The position numbers were made by a program, and so were the translations under genes. Below are positions 26,679 through 34,509 of a stretch of 64,000 bases of DNA, in pieces (positions within the stretch are counted from its first letter, which is position 1; each line of letters begins with the position of its first letter). The notes under the pieces are model-generated. The model saw only the letters and a program-made list of their open reading frames with translations, made no database searches and was not told the DNA's origin. Source of the DNA: Micromonospora musae (GTDB lineage Bacteria; Actinomycetota; Actinomycetes; Mycobacteriales; Micromonosporaceae). The stretch is taken from assembly GCF_003626635.1 (NCBI RefSeq), contig NZ_RAZT01000007.1, positions 62,001 to 126,000 of the forward strand, in the 5' to 3' direction.

Positions 26679-27400
26679 ACGGGCCGTTCGAGTTCGCGCT
26701 CCGGCTCGGCGACGACGCGTTGATCGCCGCGCAGCGGCTGGCCGAGTGGACCACCCGCGCCCCGGAGATGGAGGAGGACATCGCGCTGGCGAACATCGCC
26801 CTCGACCAGCTCGGCGCGGCCCGGCTCCTGCTGACGTACGCGGGCGAGCTGGAGGGCGCCGGCCGGGACGAGGACGCCCTCGCCTACCTGCGCGACGACC
26901 GGGAGTTCCGCAACTGTCTCCTGGTCGAGCTCCCGAACGACGACTTCGCGGTCACCATGGCGAAGCTGCTCTTCCTGTCGGCGTACCAGCTGCCGCTCTA
27001 CACCGCGCTCGCGGAGTGCGCCGACGAGCGGCTCGCCGCCATCGGGTCCAAGGCGCGCAAGGAGTCGGCGTACCACCTGGACCACGCCTCGCTCTGGGTG
27101 AAGCGGCTCGGTGACGGCACCGAGGAGTCGCACCGCCGGATGCAGGCGGCCGCCGACCAGGTGTGGCCGTACGTGGCGGAGCTCTTCACCCCCGACCCGG
27201 GCGCGCCCGTCGACCCGGCCACCCTGCGGGCGGAGTTCGACGCCACCGTGACGGCGGTGCTGACCGAGGCCACGCTCGCCCGGCCCGAGTCCGGCTGGGC
27301 GCCGGCCGGCGGGCGGGACGGCCTGCACACCGAGCACCTGTCGTACCTGCTCGCCGAGATGCAGGTGCTGCACCGCGCCCACCCCGGAGCGAAGTGGTGA
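26675..27400 (+). CDS. paaC: Phenylacetyl-CoA epoxidase structural subunit PaaC
   Basis: The 241-residue paralogue of PaaA lacks the di-iron ligands and scaffolds the active subunit. Family signatures include RLGDDALIAAQRLAEW, the PaaC-type EEDIALANIALDQLGAARLLL and KESAYHLDHASLWVKRLGDG. It starts at a GTG overlapping the end of the spacer frame, and its own stop overlaps a 17-codon frame leading to paaD. Confidence 0.93.
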   Translation: MNGPFEFALRLGDDALIAAQRLAEWTTRAPEMEEDIALANIALDQLGAARLLLTYAGELEGAGRDEDALAYLRDDREFRNCLLVELPNDDFAVTMAKLLFLSAYQLPLYTALAECADERLAAIGSKARKESAYHLDHASLWVKRLGDGTEESHRRMQAAADQVWPYVAELFTPDPGAPVDPATLRAEFDATVTAVLTEATLARPESGWAPAGGRDGLHTEHLSYLLAEMQVLHRAHPGAKW

Positions 27401-27450
27401 CCACGGCGACGCGCGGCGCCGCCCTCACCCGCCGTGCGGGGCACCGGTGA
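27397..27450 (+). other. 17-codon bridging mini-ORF, paaC-paaD
   Basis: GTG at 27397 overlaps the paaC stop (GTGA) and TGA at 27448-27450 overlaps the paaD GTG (GTGA), with no internal stop. The sequence is not a copy of the GAGCGA repeats. Its peptide would be basic. Confidence 0.3.
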
Positions 27451-27920
27451 ATCCGAGGGAGGCGGCGGCCGCGGTGGTGGATCCGGAGATCCGGGTGCTC
27501 ACCATCGACGAGCTGGGCATCCTGCGGTCGGTCGAGGAGGATCCGGCGACCGGCCGGGTGGTCGTCACCATCACCCCCACGTACACGGGCTGCCCGGCGA
27601 TGGACGTGATCCGCGCCGACATCCGCCGCGCGCTGAACGTGGCCGGGCACCCGGACGCCGAGGTCCGCACCGTCCACTCCCCGGCGTGGAGCACCGACTG
27701 GATCTCCGAGTCCGGCCGGTCGAAGCTGGCCGCCGCCGGGATCGCGCCGCCGCAGCCGGTGCGTCGGCCCGGGGTCGTACCCCTCACCCTCACCCTGCGC
27801 TGCCCCCGCTGTGGCTCGCCGGAGACCGAGCAGCTCAGCCGCTTCGGCTCCACCGCGTGCAAGGCGCTCTGGCGATGCCGCTCCTGCTCCGAACCCTTCG
27901 ACCACCTGAAGGCGCTGTGA
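27447..27920 (+). CDS. paaD: Phenylacetate pathway Fe-S maturation protein PaaD
   Basis: The 157-residue protein has an N-terminal DUF59/MIP18-type domain (VVDPEIRVLTIDELGILR, and the conserved Cys in YTGCPAMDVI) and a C-terminal zinc-ribbon with two Cys pairs (CPRCGSPET and CRSCSEPF). PaaD is thought to mature the Fe-S cluster of PaaE. It overlaps paaE by four bases. Confidence 0.92.
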   Translation: MNPREAAAAVVDPEIRVLTIDELGILRSVEEDPATGRVVVTITPTYTGCPAMDVIRADIRRALNVAGHPDAEVRTVHSPAWSTDWISESGRSKLAAAGIAPPQPVRRPGVVPLTLTLRCPRCGSPETEQLSRFGSTACKALWRCRSCSEPFDHLKAL

Positions 27921-29026
27921 CTGTCACCATCACCCGACCGGTCCGTCGCCGGCCCGTCTTCCACCCGCTCCCGGTCGCCGCGGTCGACCGGCTCAGCGAC
28001 GACGCCGTGGCGATCACCTTCGCCGTGCCCGAGGAGTTGCGGGACACCTTCGCGTTCCGGGCCGGGCAGCACCTGACCGTCCGGCGGATCGCCGAGGACG
28101 ACACCGACGTGCGCCGGTCGTACTCCATCTGCTCCACCCCGGACGACCTGGCCCGGCACGGCCGGCTGCGGATCGGCGTGCGGGAGGTCCCCGGTGGGGC
28201 CTTCTCCACCTTTGCCTGCGGGGAGCTGCGGCTCGGCGAGACCGTCGAGGTGCTGCCCCCGCTCGGTCACTTCACGTCGGCGTTCGACCCGGGTCGCGCC
28301 CGCCACTACGGCGCAGTGGTCGCCGGCTCCGGCATCACCCCGGTGCTGGCGCTGGTCGCGACGGCGCTCGCCGTGGAGCCGGCCAGCACCTTCACCCTGG
28401 TGTACGGCAACCGGCGGACGAACACCGTGATGTTCGCCGAGGAGCTGGCCGACCTGAAGGACCGGTACCCCAGCCGGCTGCACCTGGTGCACGTGCTCTC
28501 CCGGGAGCAGGGCGAGTCGCCGCTGCTCTCCGGCCGGATCGACGCCGACCGGATGGGCCGGTTGCTGGAGACGATCGTGCCGGGTGGCCACATCGAGGAG
28601 TGGTTCCTCTGCGGCCCGTACGGCATGGTGCTCGACGTCCGGGAGACGCTCGGCGCGCGTGGCGTGCCGGAGTCGGCGGTACACACGGAGCTGTTCCACG
28701 TCGACGCGCCGCCGGAGCCGCCGCGCCGCCCCGCCGACGAGGCGGGCGCGGGCACGGAGGTGACGATCGTGCTGGAGGGGCGCTCGTCGAGCCTCACCAT
28801 GCGCCGCGACGAACGGGTGCTGGACGCCGCGTTGAAGGTTCGCGGCGAGCTGCCGTACGCCTGCAAGGGCGGCGTCTGTTCGACCTGCCGGGCGAAGGTG
28901 GTGGAGGGCGAGGTCGAGATGGCCCGCAACTACGCCCTGGAGCCGGACGAGATCGCGGCCGGCTACGTGCTGACGTGTCAGTCGAGCCCGGTCACCGACA
29001 GGCTCGTGGTCGACTACGACGCGTGA
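27917..29026 (+). CDS. paaE: Phenylacetyl-CoA epoxidase reductase PaaE
   Basis: The 369-residue NAD(P)H oxidoreductase passes electrons to PaaA. In order it has an FAD-binding barrel (VRRSYSICS), an NAD(P) domain (VAGSGITPVLALVATAL and the CGPYGMV motif) and a plant-type 2Fe-2S ferredoxin domain with C316, C321, C324 and C354. Its GTG overlaps the paaD stop (GTGA). It is the last gene of the operon here. Confidence 0.94.
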   Translation: MTVTITRPVRRRPVFHPLPVAAVDRLSDDAVAITFAVPEELRDTFAFRAGQHLTVRRIAEDDTDVRRSYSICSTPDDLARHGRLRIGVREVPGGAFSTFACGELRLGETVEVLPPLGHFTSAFDPGRARHYGAVVAGSGITPVLALVATALAVEPASTFTLVYGNRRTNTVMFAEELADLKDRYPSRLHLVHVLSREQGESPLLSGRIDADRMGRLLETIVPGGHIEEWFLCGPYGMVLDVRETLGARGVPESAVHTELFHVDAPPEPPRRPADEAGAGTEVTIVLEGRSSSLTMRRDERVLDAALKVRGELPYACKGGVCSTCRAKVVEGEVEMARNYALEPDEIAAGYVLTCQSSPVTDRLVVDYDA

Positions 29027-29107
29027 GGACGATGTCTCGCGCAGGTTGTAGGCCACGATGAGTGCAGGTAGGCTTTAACCGCCAGGAGCAGTAGCCCTTG
29101 GAAGTGG

Positions 29108-29142
29108 ACCCGGCAGCCTTCCGGACGGTGGGTGGGCCGGGT
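29108..29142 (+). terminator. Possible terminator after paaE
   Basis: ACCCGGC (29108-29114) and GCCGGGT (29136-29142) form a 7-bp stem with a 21-nt loop, followed by TTCGCGTTT. It is weaker than the other hairpins in the window. Confidence 0.4.
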
Positions 29143-29150
29143 TTCGCGTT

Positions 29151-29678
29151 TCACAGCCGATATGACTCGACGACCGTCCGCTGAACGGCCGCCCTCCAGC
29201 GTCCACGCTTGGCCCAGCACCACGCCAGCGCGTCGGGGATCGCGAGCAGACACTCCTCGTGGGCGCGTAGGTGGTCGTACCGGACCGTGTCGGACAGCCC
29301 AGCCTTCTGAACCTCATCGAACAAGAGTCGGCGATCGGCCTTGATAGTCGAGTCGTCCTGCTCAATGACCAGCCGTGCTGCGCCAATCTTGCCGGCGTAG
29401 GCGACAAGTCGCACCAGGCTGGCGTCGCGCGCGGCTTTCATGTTCGGGTGGTCACTTGCATCCAGGATCACCGCTTGTGCACCGATCCCGTTGATCGCAC
29501 CGACGATCTGCCGGCGTCTGTCGTCACGTTCTTTGTGGAAGTGAATTCGGCGCTGGTTGGGCAGGATGAGGCTGCGCATCACCTTGCGGGCGGGTGCGAG
29601 ATCTCGTGTGAGGACGACGGCGGCGGCGACGAGAAGTCCCCGCTCCTTGGTCTCGTCCACGAATATGTGAGCGCTCAT
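29151..29678 (-). CDS. DUF3800-like predicted RNase H-fold protein
   Basis: The 175-residue protein begins MSAHIFVDETKERG, placing an acidic pair (D8, E9) in the first strand as in DUF3800 proteins, which are predicted RNase H-like nucleases of unknown role. Other candidate catalytic acids are in VILDASDHPN and LVIEQDDST; HFHKERDDRR follows the first beta-hairpin. Codons such as ATA, AAA, AGA and GAA are commoner than in neighbours and GC is visibly lower, suggesting transfer. The second ATG (29678) is chosen because AAAGGAGG lies six bases before it. It is second in a two-gene unit with the 131-residue protein upstream. DUF3800 assignment is from motif resemblance only. Confidence 0.65.
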   Translation of the reverse strand: MSAHIFVDETKERGLLVAAAVVLTRDLAPARKVMRSLILPNQRRIHFHKERDDRRRQIVGAINGIGAQAVILDASDHPNMKAARDASLVRLVAYAGKIGAARLVIEQDDSTIKADRRLLFDEVQKAGLSDTVRYDHLRAHEECLLAIPDALAWCWAKRGRWRAAVQRTVVESYRL

Positions 29679-29716
29679 CATCCGCCTCCTTTCGTCAGGT
29701 CTTGGCTGTCGGTCGC

Positions 29717-30112
29717 TCAGGCGTTGACGATCTCGCGAATGCGACTGAGGCGTTCTGCGGGGCTGAGCGCTGTCAGGTTGCCAGCTCCGAGCCCGTCCAG
29801 TACGCCTCGCACATCACATTCGTCGGGCTGAAGAACGGCGTCGATCACCCTCGCTCGTGCCCCGCCATCACGTTGGTAGATCCAGACCGTCTGCCACTGG
29901 CGTGGCTCGGCGTTCAGTTCGGCGTTGAGCCGGTCGGGAGGAAAGAATCCGAGCCCCGCTGCTTTGAGCGCGTCCGCGATCTCGGCGAGTACCCAACGGC
30001 CCAGCTTCTTGTAACCGAGTTCGTCTCGCAGTTCGCCGAGAGTTGCCTCAGTAAGGCCTCCAGCCTCCCGGCACCGAGTCGTGATGCTCAGGGCCAGCTC
30101 GTCGTCGCCCAT
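29717..30112 (-). CDS. Hypothetical helical protein, partner of the DUF3800-like gene
   Basis: This 131-residue protein is not recognised. The N-terminal half looks like a small winged helix (LTEATLGELRDELGYKKLG, then WVLAEIADALKAAGLGF). The rest has a short beta section (QTVWIYQRDGG) and ends in a helix (SPAERLSRIREIVNA). It could be a DNA-binding regulator or antitoxin-like partner of the downstream gene, 38 bases away; that is inference. A GGAGG lies five bases before the ATG and an AT-rich promoter region precedes it. Base composition is lower in GC than the flanking paa and mqn genes. Confidence 0.6.
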   Translation of the reverse strand: MGDDELALSITTRCREAGGLTEATLGELRDELGYKKLGRWVLAEIADALKAAGLGFFPPDRLNAELNAEPRQWQTVWIYQRDGGARARVIDAVLQPDECDVRGVLDGLGAGNLTALSPAERLSRIREIVNA

Positions 30113-30299
30113 TGCTGCCTCCGAGGGATGAGCGGAGTTTGTAAATATGATAGAGATGAATGTCGCCTAAGTTTGTCAACGAGGCGAGTACATCTTGTTT
30201 CTGATCTTGAAATTGATTTGCTGGCCGCCCGGCTCGGGGCACTCATCGGCCGGAACGCCCGTCCAAGGCCGTATCCGCCGGTCGGCGTAGGCTCGGGGG
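30113..30299. promoter_or_regulatory. AT-rich promoter region between the cassette and mqnC
   Basis: This is one of the most AT-rich stretches of the window. On the minus strand TTGACA (30179-30174) is a perfect -35 for the accessory cassette, with TCTCTA 17 bases or TATCAT 21 bases downstream as possible -10 elements. GTTTGT occurs twice, 34 bases apart. On the plus strand a TAGGCT -10 (30288-30293) ends six bases before the mqnC GTG. Confidence 0.45.
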
Positions 30300-31490
30300 G
30301 TGATGGTGAGCCGGGAGATCGACGACATCCTGCAGCGCGGTGCGGACGGCGGGCGGATCACGCCCGAGGAGGCTCTGCTCCTCTACACCGACGCGCCCTT
30401 CCACGCCCTCGGTGAGGCGGCCGACGCCGTGCGCCGTCGCCGCTATCCGGACAACATCGTCACGTACCTGATCGACCGCAACATCAACTACACGAACGTC
30501 TGCGTGACGGCGTGCAAGTTCTGCGCCTTCTTCCGCGCGCCGAAGCACAGCGAGGGCTGGAGCCACTCGACGGAGGAGATCCTGCGTCGCTGCGGCGAGG
30601 CGGTCGACCTGGGCGCCACCCAGGTGATGCTCCAGGGTGGGCACCACCCGGAGTACGGCGTGGAGTACTACGAGGAGCTCTTCTCCGCGGTCAAGCAGGC
30701 CTACCCGCAGCTGGCGATCCACTCGATCGGCCCGAGCGAGATCCTGCACATGGCGAAGGTCTCCGGGGTGAGCCTGGACGAGGCGATCGCCCGGATCAAG
30801 GCGGCCGGTCTCGACTCCATCGCCGGCGCGGGCGCGGAGATGCTGCCCGAGCGGCCGCGTAAGGCCATCGCTCCGCTGAAGGAGTCCGGCGAGCGCTGGC
30901 TGGAGGTCATGGAGCTGGCGCACCGGCAGGGTCTCGAGTCGACCGCGACGATGATGATGGGCACCGGCGAGACGAACGCCGAGCGGATCGAGCACCTGCG
31001 GATGATCCGCGACGTGCAGGACCGCACCGGCGGCTTCCGCGCCTTCATCCCGTGGACGTACCAGCCGGAGAACAACCACCTGAAGGGGCGTACCCAGGCG
31101 ACCCGGCTGGAGTACCTGCGCCTGATCGCGGTGGCCCGGCTCTTCTTCGAGACCGTGCCGCACCTGCAGGCCTCCTGGCTGACCACCGGCAAGGACGTCG
31201 GCCAGCTCGCGCTGCACATGGGGGTCGACGACCTCGGCTCGATCATGCTGGAGGAGAACGTCATCTCCTCGGCCGGCGCCCGGCACCGGTCCAACCTGCA
31301 CGAGCTGATCGAGATGATCCGTACGGCCGGCCGGATCCCGGCCCAGCGAGACACCCTCTACCACCGGCTCGCCGTGCACTGGACGCCGGAGGACGACCCG
31401 ACCGACGACCGGGTGGTCTCGCACTTCTCCTCGATCGCCCTGCCCGGTGGGGGCGTCGGCAAGTCCCTGCCGCTGGTCCAGGCGAACTGA
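30300..31490 (+). CDS. mqnC: Cyclic dehypoxanthinyl futalosine synthase (radical SAM)
   Basis: MqnC cyclises dehypoxanthinyl futalosine to the spiro naphthoquinol precursor of menaquinone using a SAM radical. The ~395-residue enzyme has a CxxxCxxC motif in NVCVTACKFCAFF and family strings QGGHHPEYGVEYYEEL and GTGETNAERIEHLR. GTG 30300 lies six bases after a TAGGCT -10 box with no clear RBS, fitting a leaderless message; ATG 30303 is the alternative. It belongs to the pathway of mqnA (21985) and mqnE (4755). Confidence 0.94.
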   Translation: MMVSREIDDILQRGADGGRITPEEALLLYTDAPFHALGEAADAVRRRRYPDNIVTYLIDRNINYTNVCVTACKFCAFFRAPKHSEGWSHSTEEILRRCGEAVDLGATQVMLQGGHHPEYGVEYYEELFSAVKQAYPQLAIHSIGPSEILHMAKVSGVSLDEAIARIKAAGLDSIAGAGAEMLPERPRKAIAPLKESGERWLEVMELAHRQGLESTATMMMGTGETNAERIEHLRMIRDVQDRTGGFRAFIPWTYQPENNHLKGRTQATRLEYLRLIAVARLFFETVPHLQASWLTTGKDVGQLALHMGVDDLGSIMLEENVISSAGARHRSNLHELIEMIRTAGRIPAQRDTLYHRLAVHWTPEDDPTDDRVVSHFSSIALPGGGVGKSLPLVQAN

Positions 31491-31505
31491 CGCGTTCCGC
31501 GGTCC

Positions 31506-31531
31506 GCCACGCCGGTACGGCGAGGCGTGGC
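31506..31531 (+). terminator. Terminator after mqnC
   Basis: GCCACGCC (31506-31513) pairs with GGCGTGGC (31524-31531) around a 10-nt loop, 15 bases after the mqnC stop. Confidence 0.65.
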
Positions 31532-31631
31532 CGGGAGGGCAGGTCCCGCTTCTGGGGTCGTTCAGATCGGCCGGGGTGCAGTGGGCGGTGCGGGTGACAG
31601 TTGCGCCCACACCGCCCGAGGCGACCGGTAC

Positions 31632-31694
31632 GGACGGACGAATTCCCCGCCTCGCGCTGGCGTAACGCATCGACGTTCGATAACGTCCGCTCGG
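31632..31694 (+). promoter_or_regulatory. Promoter module A of the twin LPVTG genes
   Basis: This 63-bp segment recurs almost unchanged at 33064-33127. Shared blocks are GGACGGA-YGAATTC-like, GCTGGCG, CATCG and CGTTCGATAACGTCCGCTCGG. TAACGT (31681-31686) could be a -10 and the TGGCGT starting at 31658 a -35, 17 bases apart. ACGTT-CGAT-AACGT forms a small inverted repeat. Confidence 0.6.
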
Positions 31695-31733
31695 TCCGAG
31701 GCTGCTCCTCTCCTTCCCGGCCCAGGGGGACCG

Positions 31734-32966
31734 ATGACACCCTTCCGCCGTTCACCCGTGGCAGGCGTCGTCGTCCTGCTGGCCGCCGCCGGTCTCGTCG
31801 TTCCGGCGCTGCCCGCGTACGCCGAGGAGCCGGTCGTCGACGTTGGGGTCACCGTCGTCGGCACCCGGCTCGCCGCGAACCGCACCGACAAGATCGCCGT
31901 GGTGAAGGTCAGCAATCACGGCACGGTGACGCCCGACCTCCTCGCGCTCGACTACGACGCCGGGGACGTCGACTCCGGCAAGGTGCGGATCGACCCGCTG
32001 CTCGACGAGTGCGATGTCGACGGTGACGAGCAGGACGAGCGCTGGAGCTGCCCGCTGCGCGGGGAGCAGATCCCCGGGCCGGGGGAGACGGTCGAGCTGC
32101 CGCTGCTGGTCATCAAGACCACCGACCAGCTCACCGAGGCGTACCGGGCGACGCTGGCGGTCTCCGTCACGCCGTGGAGCGACGGGAAGCCGTTGACCGA
32201 CGCCGATCCGGCGAACAACGGTGCCGAGCACGTGATCGAACTCGCCACGGTGAGCGGCGGCGACCTGACGATCGTGGCGCCGGACATCACCCGCGAGATC
32301 GATCCGGCCGACGCGTTCGACGACGACCCGCAGTCCGCCCCGCTCAATCCGGGCGATCGGACGGTGGCCTCCGCGTACGTCGTCAACCAGGGCGACTGGT
32401 TCGCGATGACGCTGTCGCTGCGCATGACGGTGCCGGCGGGCCTCACCTTCGAGGAGCGCGACGGTGACTGCGGGACCAGCGCCGATCTGCGGACGATGAC
32501 CTGCCTGATCGAGCCCGGCAACCTGACGTCGCGGGAGGGCGTGCAGATCGTCTTCCCGGTCCGGGTCGCCTCCGATCTGGACGCGCCGGCGACCTACTCC
32601 GGTGGCACGGTGACGGTGTCGGGAACCAACTTCACCCGCCCCCCGGATGAGGAGGCGGCGCGTCGGGCTGCCGCCCTGCCCTCGTACGTGCGCAAGGTGT
32701 CCAACCTGCCGCCGATCCCGGACGATGTCGATGCCAGTGACAACACCGACGAGTTCGCGGCGGTGGTCACGGCCGCCGCCGGCGGCGGACCCGGCGAGGG
32801 TGGCGGCGGTGGTGACGTCGGCGGTCTGCCGGTGACCGGTCCGCAGGCCCGACTCATCGGGGGGATCGGGGTGTCCGTGCTGTTCGCCGGTGTCGTGCTG
32901 ATCCTGGTCGCACGCCGGCGCCGGGTGGTGCTGGTCGCGCCGCAGGATGAGCAGCCGGCGGCCTGA
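31734..32966 (+). CDS. LPVTG-anchored surface protein A
   Basis: The 410-residue exported protein has a signal peptide (VVLLAAAGLVVPALPAYA), a beta-rich ectodomain of roughly 340 residues with two cysteine-bearing segments (DECDVDGDE and DGDCGTSADL), a Gly-rich linker, and a sortase signal LPVTG followed by a hydrophobic helix and RRRR. Such proteins are cut at LPxTG and linked to peptidoglycan; no sortase gene is in the window. The paralogue at 33184 shares the anchor (LPVTG and the RRRRVVLVAP tail) and the promoter module. Ligand or function unknown. Confidence 0.85.
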   Translation: MTPFRRSPVAGVVVLLAAAGLVVPALPAYAEEPVVDVGVTVVGTRLAANRTDKIAVVKVSNHGTVTPDLLALDYDAGDVDSGKVRIDPLLDECDVDGDEQDERWSCPLRGEQIPGPGETVELPLLVIKTTDQLTEAYRATLAVSVTPWSDGKPLTDADPANNGAEHVIELATVSGGDLTIVAPDITREIDPADAFDDDPQSAPLNPGDRTVASAYVVNQGDWFAMTLSLRMTVPAGLTFEERDGDCGTSADLRTMTCLIEPGNLTSREGVQIVFPVRVASDLDAPATYSGGTVTVSGTNFTRPPDEEAARRAAALPSYVRKVSNLPPIPDDVDASDNTDEFAAVVTAAAGGGPGEGGGGGDVGGLPVTGPQARLIGGIGVSVLFAGVVLILVARRRRVVLVAPQDEQPAA

Positions 32967-33013
32967 GGCCCGGCACCCGCAGCCGCGGGGACGGCTCGGC
33001 GGATGCGGGTGGC

Positions 33014-33042
33014 GCGGCGGGATGGGTGATCATCCCTGCCGC
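33014..33042 (+). terminator. Terminator after surface protein A
   Basis: GCGGCGGGATG (33014-33024) pairs with CATCCC(T)GCCGC (33031-33042) with one bulge, 48 bases after the stop. Confidence 0.65.
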
Positions 33043-33063
33043 ACCGTTCGTCCCACCCCGGAC

Positions 33064-33127
33064 GGACGGATGAATTCGCAGCGGCGATGCTGGCGCGGCA
33101 CATCGGCGTTCGATAACGTCCGCTCGG
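33064..33127 (+). promoter_or_regulatory. Promoter module B of the twin LPVTG genes
   Basis: Second copy of the module at 31632, one base longer. The GCTGGCG block (33089-33095) and TAACGT (33114-33119) keep exactly the same spacing as in copy A, while the bases between blocks differ. This supports conserved promoter function rather than a recent duplication alone. Confidence 0.6.
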
Positions 33128-33183
33128 GTTCGTGAAGCCACCTCTATTTACTTTCTTCTTTTCTCCTCACCCCCGGGGGACCA

Positions 33184-34407
33184 ATGAGACCGTTCCACCG
33201 CTCCGCCCTGGCGCGCGCCGGGGCCGTGGCCCTGATCGTGGCCGGCGGCCTGGCCGCCGTGGCCGCCCCGGCCCACGCCGACGACCAGGCAGAGCTCGCC
33301 CTCGTCCCGCTCAGCTACGACCTGGCCAAGGGCGTCAAGGAGGCCAAGGCCAAGCCGATGAAGTTCCAGGTGGCCAATTCGAGCGCGGTCGACGCGAAGA
33401 GTGTCACGGTCAAGGTCGAGACGGCGGGGCTGAAGCCGAAGAAGGTCGGTTTCGTCGTGCCGGAGGGCTGCGACCTGACCGGTACCGCCTTCACCTGCGT
33501 CCTCGGCGACCTGCGCGGCGGGACCACCGAGGACTTCGGCATCCCGCTCTTCTCCAAGGGCGGCAAGGGCGCTGCCGGAACGTTGACGGTCGAGGTCATC
33601 GCCGCCAACGCGACCGGTGACAAGGTCGAGCACGACCTCACCGTGACGAAGCCCGGCTACGACCTGACCTCCTGGGTGCAGGACGTGCAGGCGAACGTCG
33701 TGGTGAACGGCGCGGTCCAGGACGAGCCGAATCTGAAGCCGGTGCCGCGCGGCGAGACGGTGCCGCTGGACTGGGCCGTCTACAACGACGGCAGCCGCAA
33801 GGCGACGGGCATCTCGTACGTCCTGACCGTGCCGGCGGGTGTGAGCTTCGTGCAGAAGCCGGAGGGCTGCCTCGAACAGCAGGTCGTCGGCAAGGCCCAG
33901 CTGCTCTGCGAGGACACCGGTGCGGTGCTCAAGCCGGGCGAGTACTACACCGCGGACGTCCGGGTGAAGGTCGGCGAGGACGTCACCGAGCCGGTGCTCA
34001 AGGAGGGTGAGCTCTTCGCGCAGGGGCTGGACGCGGCCGAGGGCCCGGCGGCGGAGCAGCCGCGGCTCGCCACCGCGCAGCAGCGCAGGACCTTCACCGA
34101 GGTGGACCTCGGCGACAACCAGGCCATCTTCGAGGCGTTCGTGGAGCTGCCGGGGCAGCCCACCCCGACCCCGACCCCGACGCCCACGGTCACGCCGACC
34201 GGGACCCCCACGCCGGGCGCCACCGCGACCCCGTCGCCGGGCGGTGGCGGTGGCGGTGACGGCGGTCTGCCGGTGACCGGTGTGCAGGTCAGCCTGATCG
34301 GCGGCATCGGCGGGGCGATCCTGCTGGCCGGTGGCGCGCTGCTCTTCGCGGCGCGGCGGCGCCGGGTCGTGCTGGTGGCGCCGGGCGACGAGAAGTCGAC
34401 CGACTGA
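33184..34407 (+). CDS. LPVTG-anchored surface protein B
   Basis: The 407-residue exported protein has a signal peptide (AGAVALIVAGGLAAVAAPAHA), an ectodomain with two repeated beta units (compare VPEGCDLTGTAFTC and KPEGCLEQQVVGKAQLLC), a Thr/Pro linker (TPTPTPTPTVTPTGTPTPG), the sortase motif LPVTG, a membrane helix and RRRR tail. The ectodomain resembles DUF11/CARDB-type beta sandwiches used as stalks or adhesins. It is a tandem paralogue of protein A with its own copy of the promoter module. A strong terminator follows. Confidence 0.85.
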   Translation: MRPFHRSALARAGAVALIVAGGLAAVAAPAHADDQAELALVPLSYDLAKGVKEAKAKPMKFQVANSSAVDAKSVTVKVETAGLKPKKVGFVVPEGCDLTGTAFTCVLGDLRGGTTEDFGIPLFSKGGKGAAGTLTVEVIAANATGDKVEHDLTVTKPGYDLTSWVQDVQANVVVNGAVQDEPNLKPVPRGETVPLDWAVYNDGSRKATGISYVLTVPAGVSFVQKPEGCLEQQVVGKAQLLCEDTGAVLKPGEYYTADVRVKVGEDVTEPVLKEGELFAQGLDAAEGPAAEQPRLATAQQRRTFTEVDLGDNQAIFEAFVELPGQPTPTPTPTPTVTPTGTPTPGATATPSPGGGGGGDGGLPVTGVQVSLIGGIGGAILLAGGALLFAARRRRVVLVAPGDEKSTD

Positions 34408-34420
34408 CGCGTACCACTGA

Positions 34421-34454
34421 AAGGGGCGGGGTGGCGCAGGCCACCCCGCCCCTT
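34421..34454 (+). terminator. Terminator after surface protein B
   Basis: A perfect 15-bp stem (34421-34435 with 34440-34454) and a 4-nt loop, followed closely by the menG region. Confidence 0.85.
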
Positions 34455-34509
34455 CGTGTACGCCGAACCCACCGGCCGCCGGGCCGAGGGTGGCTGGCAG
34501 AGTGGAGGG

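Noticed and set aside
29027-29107. tRNA-like or small RNA gene downstream of paaE
   Set aside because: No cloverleaf, anticodon arm or CCA-adjacent stem can be drawn. The stretch holds only short chance pairings.
31640-31686. Classical ECF sigma promoter in the LPVTG modules (GAATTC as -35)
   Set aside because: GAATTC lies about 35 bases before TAACGT and its spacing differs by one base between the copies, too far for a -35. The closer GCTGGCG block keeps identical spacing and fits better.
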